64,000 nucleotides of DNA from Tetmemena sp. SeJ-2015. Lineage: Eukaryota; Ciliophora; Spirotrichea; Sporadotrichida; Oxytrichidae. The translations under genes were made by a program, and so were the position numbers. Positions within the stretch are counted from its first letter, which is position 1. Every line of letters starts with the position of its first letter. This document shows positions 1 to 8,972 of the stretch, one piece after another. Location: assembly GCA_027382625.1 (NCBI GenBank), contig JAJKFJ010022590.1, forward strand, positions 62,001-126,000. The letters run 5' to 3'. The notes below the pieces were generated by a model. That model was given only the letters and a program-made list of their open reading frames with translations. It did not search any database and was not told the DNA's origin.

Positions 1-45
1 GAAGGATTTACCAATTTTTATCAATTATTATTTCATGATTTCTAG

Positions 46-168
46 TGGGCTGATGAAGATGATGACAACGACTCTGAAAAAGAGGGCGGAAACCAATTTA
101 GGGTAAAGGAAATAGATCCCTCCAAGAGATTAGTAAAGTAAAGAGACTGCCAGTGTAATTAATTTTGA
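46..168 (+). CDS. 3' exon of an unknown acidic protein (5' part outside window)
   Basis: A 40-codon open stretch begins right after an AG that looks like an intron 3' end (tttctag at 39-45) and closes on TGA at 166-168. It starts WADEDDDNDSEKEGG and is strongly acidic, then turns basic. One TAG and two TAA codons are inside it, as expected for the Gln code. The family is not recognisable from this fragment. The coding bias and the clean splice-like boundary are the only support; the upstream part lies before base 1. Confidence 0.4.
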
Positions 169-230
169 TTTCTTTATTTATCTACAAAATGAAAATGCCC
201 TCTCCTTCTTTCCACCATTCTTGTGATTAC

Positions 231-565
231 TATAGGATGAATACGAATGGAGAATCGAGGGTTGGTAGAACATAAAATGAATGGTTTTCAGTGTTGATCT
301 CTGGCGGCTCTGATGCGTGGCAGTTTGAATCTTTCTCTATTCTTGGTGGAAATTAATTGAAAAAGCGAATTATTTAAAAGTACACCTTAATTAAATTAAA
401 AACATCAGATTAGCAAAATAAAAGTTTGGAATATTGGAATATTCCAATCTGGGACTCAGATCAGTGCCAATAGATAGAGTTGTCTCAATCAGGGCGTGAT
501 TCATATTCCAATGTTCCAGAGTGATCAGACTCAGAAGTGAGATATAATAAAGGAGGCGTGAGTAT
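231..565 (+). repeat. Left arm of long inverted repeat
   Basis: Begins TATAGGATGAATACG and ends GGCGTGAGTAT. It matches the right arm in reverse complement over its whole length. I noticed one 8-base length difference inside a GGAATATT-type repeat and a single substitution near 518. Confidence 0.85.
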
Positions 566-632
566 AAATAACTTAATTAATTAGTGAGATAGAAGCGATT
601 AAGTTTTTGCTTTATAGAATCCTGCGCGATTG

Positions 633-986
633 TCAGTGGAAGTTGTCCATGCCTACAGAGGTGTAGTCCTGAGTGTTGGTATCAATGAGCTCCTCTCGTT
701 CTTCGCCTATACGAGGCACGCCCCTTCCATTTGCTATCAGCCTCAGCTCAAAGTACCGCGCTAGTTGATCTGCTCTAAGAGGGAAAGCCATCTGAATGTT
801 GTTCTGGTCTCTGAGCATCTCCACGATTCTCACTCTCGCCCAGAGCGCACCTCGGTCCAGGTCACTCATAGGTCGCAAAGGAGTGTCATTGGACGTGATC
901 AGAGTGGAGCAGCCCTCATACCGCTTGCCAGCTTCTCCGTCTTTCACATTAGGCGCAAGTCCTGGGCCCTCCTGGAGGCGCTTCAT
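633..986 (-). CDS. Possible fragment of a superfamily-3-type (viral/Rep-like) helicase
   Basis: 117 codons in the centre of the inverted-repeat element, ending on TGA. It has GC-richer codons than the AT-rich surroundings and no internal TAA/TAG. Residues 31-37 read LITSNDT, like motif C (hydrophobic residues followed by T-S-N) of superfamily-3 helicases in Rep-encoding DNA viruses and related elements. About 15 residues later ALWARVRIVEM resembles the arginine-finger region that follows motif C. No Walker A or B motif is present, so at best this is the C-terminal half of the ATPase. Being the only ORF between the arms suggests a remnant of the element's own replication gene. The assignment rests on short motifs only. 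Confidence 0.4.
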   Translation of the reverse strand: MKRLQEGPGLAPNVKDGEAGKRYEGCSTLITSNDTPLRPMSDLDRGALWARVRIVEMLRDQNNIQMAFPLRADQLARYFELRLIANGRGVPRIGEEREELIDTNTQDYTSVGMDNFH

Positions 987-1056
987 CTTGACTCTACTTT
1001 TTCAACTGGAGAGGATAGGGAAGCAAGCGCCATTGATATTTTTAAATAATAATTGA

Positions 1057-1399
1057 ATACTCACGCCTCCTTTATTATATCTCACTTCTGAGTCTGATCA
1101 CTCTGCAACATTGGAATATGAATCACGCCCTGATTGAGACAACTCTATCTATTGGCACTGATCTGAGTCCCAGATTGGAATATTCCAATATTCCAATATT
1201 CCAAACTTTTATTTTGCTAATCTGATGTTTTTAATTTAATTAAGGTGTACTTTTAAATAATTCGCTTTTTCAATTAATTTCCACCAAGAATAGAGAAAGA
1301 TTCAAACTGCCACGCATCAGAGCCGCCAGAGATCAACACTGAAAACCATTCATTTTATGTTCTACCAACCCTCGATTCTCCATTCGTATTCATCCTATA
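1057..1399 (-). repeat. Right arm of long inverted repeat
   Basis: Reverse complement of 231-565. The 8-base surplus comes from one more copy of a TTCCAATA unit near 1185-1200. Near identity of the arms implies a young element, or arms kept alike by conversion. Confidence 0.85.
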
Positions 1400-1441
1400 A
1401 TAGAATGCTAGTAAAGTTATAATAAATTTGCGGCTTAAAAC

Positions 1442-2228
1442 ATGAGTGCTTAGAAAGGGCAAGAGCCAGAAAAACCCCCTAGAGTGTTGGATTTGCATAA
1501 AGTGAGATAGAGGCAACAACTTAGACCCAGCTTGCCAGACTCCGAAATAGACGAAAAGTATAACGCCAAGACTGTTCAAAATCTCACCTTTGATGAAATT
1601 ATTATCTCAGATTAAACTATCCATTAAAATATTAGTCTCCTAATTCTGTTATATCAAGTACAACAGAGAGAAGCAGAAGGGAACTATGTTTGATAGATCA
1701 TGGAAGGACAGCAACATTGGAGAGCGAGAGTACGAAGATCCAACCATCTCCAAGTGGGATAAGTTCAAAAGTGGCAGATACAGTCTAGGTATTATGATGA
1801 GGAGTTGGGCCAAGAGAATCGCCCTTAAATAAGAGAAGGTCGACTTCCTTAAGAAGTGCATAGAAGAGAAAGACAAATACGAGGAAGAGAAAGATCGCCA
1901 GACTATCAAGCGCACGGAGTTAGTCATGAATTTTAGGTACAACATCAAGCGGTATTCAGTCTTTGCCTTGAGCTTGCTGGTCTGCACGTACACTCTTTTC
2001 AATCCCCGCTATCCAACTCAATTCAAAGTCATCCCTATAGCTTTTTTCGGGGGCATAAACTCCTTCTTCCTCCACGAGATAGGGCTCTTTGGAATCTATA
2101 AAAGAATCGATCATCTCATGCTCATGCTACAAGAGGACGAGGAATCTCAAATTGCCAAGGATACTAAGAAATTTTTAGATGAGTAAAAGGAAAGAGTTAG
2201 GATAAGGGACGAGGCTGGGTTTTCATGA
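1442..2228 (+). CDS. Small membrane protein of unknown function
   Basis: Starts MSAQKGQEPEKPPRVLDLHK and runs to TGA at 2226-2228, with one IES (1607-1655) whose removal fuses TFDEII to KYNREKQKGTMFDRSW in frame. The product is ~240 residues: a charged N-terminal half, a coiled-coil-like stretch (EEKDKYEEEKDRQ), then two hydrophobic segments (around YSVFALSLLVCTYTLF and VIPIAFFGGINSFF), and an acidic/basic tail. The end faces the topoisomerase III 3' end tail-to-tail about 125 bases away. No family recognised; membrane location is inferred from hydrophobicity. Confidence 0.6.
1607..1655. other. IES, 49 nt, pointer TATC
   Basis: TATC at 1603-1606 is repeated at 1652-1655. Deleting the interval and one pointer copy shifts the upstream frame into the long downstream frame without a TGA. 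There is no GT...AG structure, so it is not a conventional intron. Confidence 0.75.
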
Positions 2229-2353
2229 TAAATTTTATTCTTAAAATGAGAAAACTCCCAATCTTTAAATTTAATCTTGTCAGTATGAAATTTGAAGAAT
2301 AAGAAAATATATTTGGAGTTAAATAACTTGCTAAAATAATTATTAAATACTTG

Positions 2354-4635
2354 TCAAGCTTTATTCTTGTTGTTGGGACACTGACTTGTTTTTAAATGAC
2401 GCTTTTTTCCGCATAAGTTGCATCCCCCACCACCTCCAGCTGCTGCAGCTTAAGACTTGGGAGCTACTTTATTCTCCTTGTTTACGTTTTTCCAGTCTTA
2501 CCAATTTTAAGGAGATGGGTTACTCCCATAGGAACCTCCTCCACCTCCTCCTCCTCCGTTGTAATTTTATTTTTGATAGGTGTTATTGTAATTAGTGTTA
2601 TTGCTATTTTGGACATAATTGCCTTTCTTGTCTACTTTCCTTCGCTTTTAGTTGCCTTGGTTATAGTTTTACTGATTTTGTGGCTTTTCATAGTAATAGT
2701 TTGGTATTCCATTTTGATTTCTCTAACTTGCATTTATAAAACACTGATAGATAATTATTTAACTTTAAGAATTGAGTGAGTATGAAATTATAATCAACTT
2801 TACAATTTAAATTGTCGAAGGTGCGCTTGTTAGTAAGACCAAAAGTTGCATCAAGCAGGGTTTTATAAGAAGGGTCGCATCCCTGCATTACACAGAATAT
2901 TCCTGAGGTGTTGTCATCGAAAGAGAGCACCTCTTGCATAGCCTCGTTCACGTACTCAGTCACAAAGTCCAATTTAAACTTTAACACCTTTTACTTCTGC
3001 ATTCGACCACAGTCAACGCAAACTTCCTCAGTCATTTTAAGCTATTCAAGAGCCTTAGGAAGTTACATGGTCATTTTACAGTTTGGATAGCCAGTGCAAG
3101 CGATGAAAAGCTAACCTACTTTGGAAGTTTTCACCTTCAGCTTGCATTTCTTGCATTAAGGACAGGTTGCAAACTCAGTATTTCCTAAATTAAAAGCTGG
3201 ATTCGGATTCTATCCATAGTAATTGGGCTTAGCATCGCCTTTTACTTCTTCAGATTTATCTCCTTTGAAATTCTAAGAGGGGTATCCACCACCACCACCT
3301 TTCCCACCATCCCCTCCATAATCATCTCCATCGTCATTCCCTCCTCCGTTTCCACCGGAGCCACCCTGGTTATCTCTCTTCATTCGATCTGTAAGAAATT
3401 TCTTCATCAAGACAGTTGAATCTCTCACTCTGTTGAAGATCTTTCTCATCTCATTTAAGCAATCTCGTAGTACCTATTCTCGAGCTTTCTCTCCGAAGCT
3501 TATCTGCTTCATATCCTTCTCCATCTGTGCTCTTAGATAGGGCTTATAAAGTTCAATTCCCAAATGCTCATAAGCTTCAACCAGATTCACTCCGATTGGA
3601 GTGGGCAAGAAAGACTATCCTTGCTTAATAACGTAGTGACGCTCTTGGATGTGCTTAATATGCTCGTGTATAGTTGCATCAGTTCCAATTCCGTTTTAGT
3701 CCATTTTTGAAATTAGGTCAGCTTCAGTCAGCAAACTAGGAGCTTTAGTTTCTCCATCTTAAATTTTGAGGTTTTAAGCGGTTACATCAAAGGTTTCTCC
3801 CTTGTTGATAGATGGCAGATAAGTGTCAGTCCATTTTTCATAGTGAAATACTTCCAACCAGTTTTGCTACTCTATTATCAAACCCTTTGCCTAGAACTAC
3901 TCCTAGCCACATTGAACTTGGATTGCTGTCTCAGCGCCAATAGCGTCCTTCGAGATACAGGCAAGAAAGTGTCTTGCTATAAGTTCATAGACTCTCCACT
4001 TATCAAAGCCAAGTTTTTATCTCCCAGCATACTTTACTGGATGAATCGGAGGGTGAGCCTTATCATCCTGCTTGCCATTTCTTGGGCCTCCCCACATAGT
4101 TCCTTCACCGATTCTTGTCGCAAATTCTCCAAAAGCCTCACTCCTTGAAAGCTCCGTACTATATTTCTCAGATTGATGGTAGGGTTAAATGTGTTAGTTT
4201 CAGTTCTTGGATAAGATAGGATACCTCTTTAATACAGCTTTTCCATGATCTCCATGGCCTATGCTGATGCAATCTTCAGCTTTCTAGAGATCAGTTTCTG
4301 CGCTTCTATGGTATTAAGTGGTTGAGGTCTTGCTCTCGTCCTTCTCTGCTTGACTATCTCTTGAACTTTGGCTCTCTAATTATCTAGGCATCTTTCATAG
4401 AGGACGAGGCAAGTCATCTTATCAAAGACTCTTTCCCGTTCCCATTCAAATTTAATCTCCTCTACTTCCTTCGCTCCTGTAGAGGAGTTATTTGTTGGCC
4501 TTGAGAACTTAAGCTGCAAGCTCCAAAACTTTTCAGGCCTAAAGTCTCTTATCTATTTGAAGCGCTCAACCACGAATCCTAAGGTCGGGAATTGACAAGG
4601 CCCGTAACTCAGCACCAGCTGCATCTGCTAGTTTC
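2354..4635 (-). CDS. TOP3A: DNA topoisomerase III, central and C-terminal part (inverted MDSs)
   Basis: Reading leftward from 4635 the frame gives CQFPTLGFVVERF, then the strand-cleavage motif SYPRTET with the catalytic tyrosine. Next come AHPPIHP and LLTEADLI...GIGTDAT, all hallmark type IA topoisomerase III blocks. A Gly/Asp-rich linker follows, then a four-Cys zinc ribbon (CPQCKKC...CTGYPNC) and a second Cys cluster (VCVDCG...CVMQGCD). After an IES at 2563-2815, a poly-Gly stretch leads to a terminal CNLCGKKRH zinc knuckle and TGA at 2354-2356. This matches the alpha-type C terminus. The enzyme relaxes negatively supercoiled DNA and decatenates recombination intermediates in the nucleus. 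This half is inverted relative to the N-terminal half at 4766-5714, so the germline gene is scrambled. Confidence 0.92.
2563..2815. other. IES, 253 nt, pointer TTGT
   Basis: TTGT at 2559-2562 and 2812-2815. Removal joins the minus-strand frame NKRTFD directly to NGGGGGGGG in the topoisomerase III C terminus. The insert is AT-rich and encodes only a fortuitous hydrophobic ORF. Confidence 0.85.
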
Positions 4636-4765
4636 AATAAAATTAAAAGAGGATAAGAGCAATAATGGAAGTAAATATCGAGTAAAAACTAATTTAAATT
4701 CAAATTCAAAGTTTATAAAGCCTAGTGAAATAATAATTTTGATAATAGGGCGTGATAATTTTAAG

Positions 4766-5714
4766 ATGAGGCGAAGAGTAGGTCTGTGCGTGGCTGAGAA
4801 GCCGACTGTTGCAAAGTCAGTATCCGAATTCCTGTCCTAAGGCAGGATGTAAAAGGTAATATCACTCTTTATTTTGCTAATCTTTGACGGCTTTTAGATT
4901 TCCTCGTAAAGCAAATTCAACCCAGTTTTTGAGTTTGAGTACCAGATTGGCTAGACTCAATATTTGCTAAGAGTAACATCGGTAAGAATAATCATGAAAT
5001 AATTTTCCATATCTCAGGTACTGGGGCACTTGATGAATTACAAGTTCCCGGATTCTTGCAAGAACTGGCAGACGACAAATTATGATGAACTCTTTGAAGG
5101 TAAGGAATTAAATATAATAATGACTTATGATTAGTCGGACTTGAGAAATGCGTATTGGATTCAAACATTAATGTGGTGAAGAATGTTCAAGCAGCAGTAG
5201 AGACGCTGACGAGCTAATTCTGTGGCTGGACTGCGACAGAGAAGGAGAGGCCATAGCTTTTGATGTAAGCTTATTCAAAAATTTATAATCATCTCTTTTT
5301 TCTCGTATAGGTGATAGATGTCTGCACTAAGGTGAACAGAGGATTAAGAGTTTCGAGAGCTCATTTTTCCGCTTTAACAAGACAGGATATCGGTAAAAAG
5401 AATATCTCAATTATAATTTCTTATCAGAGAGGGCTGTTCAGAACTTAGTATACCAATAATTTAGTTTATTTTATTGAAAATTAAGTTAAATTATTTGAAG
5501 AATAAGGCCAGATAAAAATCTGAGCGATGCTGTACGCGTAAGGCAAGAGATAGACTTGAGAATAGGAGCCAGCTTCACTCGACTCTAAACATTCAATCCT
5601 ATATACATTTTTTATTTTCTTCCTATTTAATCTTAATAGAGAAATATTAATTTATAATTAATTATATAATGGGGTTTGATTAAACTTTAGAGACATTCTT
5701 ATGGGAAACTAGCA
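4766..5714 (+). CDS. TOP3A: DNA topoisomerase III, N-terminal (Toprim) part
   Basis: Starts MRRRVGLCVAEKPTVAKSVS, the conserved Toprim opening of topoisomerase III, and continues through VTSVLGHLMNYKFP, the acidic LWLDCDREGEAIAFD motif (metal-binding DxD/E), RAHFSALT and RVRQEIDLRIGASFTR. Short GT...AG introns of about 35-46 nt interrupt it (for example 4854-4895, 4980-5016, 5101-5135). The piece ends at a 10-base pointer GAAACTAGCA (5705-5714) whose reverse complement lies at 4626-4635, where the inverted remainder begins. Two single-base frame breaks occur, one just before DELILW and one after RLQT. They look like missing bases, since homology resumes immediately. Confidence 0.88.
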
Positions 5715-5934
5715 ATCTATACTTCCAATTTATTCAAACATTATAACCTATTTCATTTCTTAAAAATAATAAGTCAATATAAACTTAATGCTCAATTCTA
5801 ATATCTAATCATAATTCTATTAACTTTAAATAACTAAAAACAATAAATTTATAGTTAAAAAATTCTTTTAAAAAAATATAATCTTATTACTAATCCTTGA
5901 TTAAAGTGAAAATCATTATAAATATCTAATAAGT

Positions 5935-8930
5935 ATGAACATAATAAAACTAGCTACCTTTTACTTTGCTCTGTAAATAATTGAGTCCTCTACAACAGTA
6001 GAGAGTAAGCCTGTCAAGAATGACCAATGGAAGCCTTTTGACCCAGAGGAAGACTATTTCCAAGGGAAGATGGCCTTTGTGTTTCAACTAAATGAAAATG
6101 GGTCTCTGACACAGCCAAATATGTGGGAAAAGTTCTTCAATAGAGCAAAAAAGAACGACAATATGCTCAAGCAAAAGATGGAATAGCAACTTAAATAAGA
6201 TGAACCAGAAAAGTATATATCAATAAAATAATTGATAGAGCATTATTTGTTATGAAGTATAGAGAATACATATCGAGTGACAGTTACTATTTCAACCTTT
6301 GGTAGAGGTACCAAGTCTATTTCCATATTAAGGGAGCGGTTGAAGAGTCAAGCCTCTCCTTCTTTTCGGAATCAGAGGTAAAGCCTTTCAAAGAATAACT
6401 AAAAGTCACCAACCCGAAGCAGATCTTTTCTCACCAAAAATGGGAGGAAGATGAACTCGCGCCTGTTAAGAATTAACTGGACATTCTCAAGAATTTGCTG
6501 GCTTCTAACAGTAAAGTTCAAAAGATTATGTTCTTAAGTGGAGATTCGATCCCTGCTTATGGTTTCTTGGAGCTCTATTCCATTTTAATTTAAGTTAGGT
6601 TTTTATTATCACAGGATCATGAGTCACGATTACACCATGCTAAATATCTTTGATGTGCCACACACTATTGAAGAATCGACTATGCTACTCAGCTCAGATC
6701 AGTTTGTCATCACTAGAAATCATGCAGAGCATATCATCTTAAAATGAAACATAAGACTGCATATTTTTTTAAAAGTAGATAATCTCAAATGAGTATCAGT
6801 TACTGGAGAATTTAAAGGCTAATCATGCAGGAAAGAGCTTAAACTTCTTGTAGCACAAGTTCATAGTAAACAGCTTGAAGTGGTTAGAAAAACTAGATCA
6901 AATCTTCTCCGAGGGTGAGTTCTTAGACAAAGTGTGGAACACCATAGTTTCACACGAGATTATCAAGAATTCCTAAGTATTTGAGTACAACACAATTTCA
7001 CACAGTGATATCTAAGGTGCCAGAGCAGTGGGCGCACTAATTTATGTTTAACTTTGAGGAAAGTAGCTGAGAGTTGTTAAATAGAAACACAACTAATAGA
7101 TGACACACTTTCGATTTCTTCCTCAAGAAGGGGTTTATTGAACCTCACAGAATTATAGTACAGCCTCGACCTATGACACTTCTTCTCCTCTATCTTTAAA
7201 AGAAGCCAAGGGTGAGCTAAGTCTTTTAAATATTTGTTTAGAGCAAGAGTTGTAAGAATTCAAGGGAAGATTGGGAATTTTCTTGATGGTTGGAGAGCAT
7301 GACTTGCACACTCTCTGGCAGCAATTCTTTCAAAATGTAAACCTACACATTAATCTCTTCTAGATTAGGTTAGTTTAAATATTGAATTTACCAAGCAAAT
7401 TGTACAAGGTATTCTTGTACTCTAAGTTCCCAGTGCCTGAATAAGAGATAGATCACCTTAAAAAGAGCATAAACTTGGAATTAGTAGATTTAAATTTATT
7501 TATAAGACAATGACAGATTGGCCAATAATGGATTCTCGATCCTTGAGGATAAAGCAGAGATGATGAACCGATAACTCAATCTCTTAAAATACGGACTGGA
7601 TGATTACCACAACTACTGCCAGAAGTTTTTGTTCTTAGATTCATAAGTACTGCCTGTATTTGATTTTCTCACCATTTATTCTAAGGTACACTTTTATTTA
7701 CAACACACTCATGTCCAACTCTAGAAGCTACATAGATCTCTCTTACATAAATTAAGAGATACTTGGAGTCAAACCAGAGACTTAAATCACGCAATTCGTA
7801 GATGTTTTTACCCCAGAATAACTCCTCAAATACTAGTCTCTTTTTTTTATAGATCTTTTTATATAATTATAGACTTAATTTTGACTGCTAAGAATTATAA
7901 GAATTAAAACTAATTTTATCAAATTAGACTTTATCTATTGCATCATAATAATTTTTAATGTAGCCTATTTATATTATTATTTCTTTAAAATTGAAATTCT
8001 TTTCGTGGTGAACAGATTCCACAGCTCTGCCTTGGTGAAGCTGAAGTCTCATATGGAGAAATTTTGGAACTACTTCCCTTAGGTAATGCATCCTGAGAAC
8101 TTAATTATCTGGACTACTCTCAATCAGATAGGAGAGAATGAGGAAGTGGAGAACCTATGCCTTGTCTATCACAGCGATGTGCTCTAATCCCTTCGAAAAA
8201 GAGAAGTAGGTGAGTACAAACCAAATCTTTCAAAAGACGATGTGGAGGCAGTCAGACAGAGGAAGTGTCTCTTCATTGGAGGGGTCTCTCACATGACTTT
8301 AGTCCACAAAGGAACCCAGCAAATAATTTGCTTTATTATTTTCGAGAATGCGATGGAAAGGAATGTCGTGAATCCTCGCCCAATCTGTGAAAGTGATTGT
8401 GAAAACACTCTAGTAAATGAAGAAGCAGTCATTCAGAATTACGAAAATGAAACTAAATCTGAGCTATGAAGATAATTAGATTAAAGTTTATTTTAATGTT
8501 CTCTTTAGTGTATAAATGCCAATTTAATTAGCATTTAATTCAAAGCCTAACTTCAAGACTCTTTCTGCTTAGATACAGTTAATGGAGCATGCTCTCAAAG
8601 AAGATTAGAACAAAGAGATATCCAAGTTTGTTTTATTGTCAGATGGTGCATCCCAGTCTATGACTCATTACAAATTCATACATTCGAGGTATTTCTAAAT
8701 GTTTATTATAGATTTTTGAGATGGATTATGATATTCCAGTGTAAGCTATTCACATGAACAACAACTTACCCTTCAACATACACACTAAGCCTAACTTAAA
8801 AAAAACAATATCAAATTCTAGTTAATCTTCTAATCCTATTTCTTTCTTGATGTCACACTCGTAAATGAGAGAGCCTCAAAATATAAATTTCAGATTCGCA
8901 TTTAAAGATACTTCTTATGTAATTACATGA
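5935..8930 (+). CDS. GT14 (core-2/I-branching) glycosyltransferase-like gene 1
   Basis: Opens MNIIKLATFYFALQIIESST, a signal peptide. The GT14 entry motif follows (KMAFVFQLNE...MWEKFF). Later blocks are KIMFLSGDSIPAYGF and the MSHDYTML...ITRNHAEH region. A second, more diverged domain starts GRLGIFLMVGEHDLHTLWQQFF. The TGA at 8467-8469 is not the true end: the TGAG pointer at 8460-8463 recurs at 8717-8720 and leads into the 3' module, whose pieces are permuted (8717-8797, then 8543-8696, then from ~8840). The end near 8930 is a guess. The family transfers GlcNAc from UDP-GlcNAc in the secretory pathway. Activity here is doubtful because the canonical S-C-I-P-L-Y is altered. Confidence 0.7.
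8543..8845. other. Permuted 3' module of GT14 gene 1
   Basis: Protein order is piece k (8717-8797, ends THTKPNF-like), k+1 (8543-8696, KTLSAQIQLMEHAL) and k+2 (from 8841, FLDVTLVNERA). Physical order is k+1, k, k+2. Pointers: TGAG into k, AAGCCTAACTT (8787-8797 = 8543-8553) from k to k+1, and TTTCT (8692-8696 = 8841-8845) from k+1 to k+2. One single-base frame break lies just before CIPVYD at ~8645. Confidence 0.8.
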
Positions 8931-8972
8931 AAACTTTATAAAATATTTAATATACCCTTCTGTTGTTAACAA

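Larger units (their letters stand above)
231..1399. mobile_element. 1.17-kb element with long terminal inverted repeats
   Basis: Two arms of 335 and 343 bases are near-perfect reverse complements of each other and flank a 491-base centre that carries one minus-strand ORF. The outer ends read TATAGG...CCTATA. No convincing target-site duplication is visible beyond a possible TA. The layout (long TIRs, one gene fragment resembling a viral-type helicase) is that of a short non-autonomous DNA element or a deleted viral/Polinton-like element. It is unlike the ~4-kb telomere-bearing transposons known from Oxytricha. It sits between two host genes. Confidence 0.6.

Noticed and set aside
765..1056. 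Two overlapping plus-strand ORFs in the inverted-repeat element
   Set aside because: Antisense shadows of the helicase-like minus-strand ORF, with no motif of their own.
2573..2779. Hydrophobic 68-codon plus-strand ORF
   Set aside because: Lies entirely inside the TTGT-flanked IES of topoisomerase III; a by-product of AT-rich sequence.
5530..5600. ATCCT or AAAC as the pointer at the topoisomerase inversion
   Set aside because: Shorter and out of frame; the 10-base GAAACTAGCA match at 5705/4626 is far better and gives the expected protein continuation.
8467..8469. TGA as the end of GT14 gene 1
   Set aside because: The TGAG pointer just before it joins in frame to 8717, continuing into the conserved 3' module.
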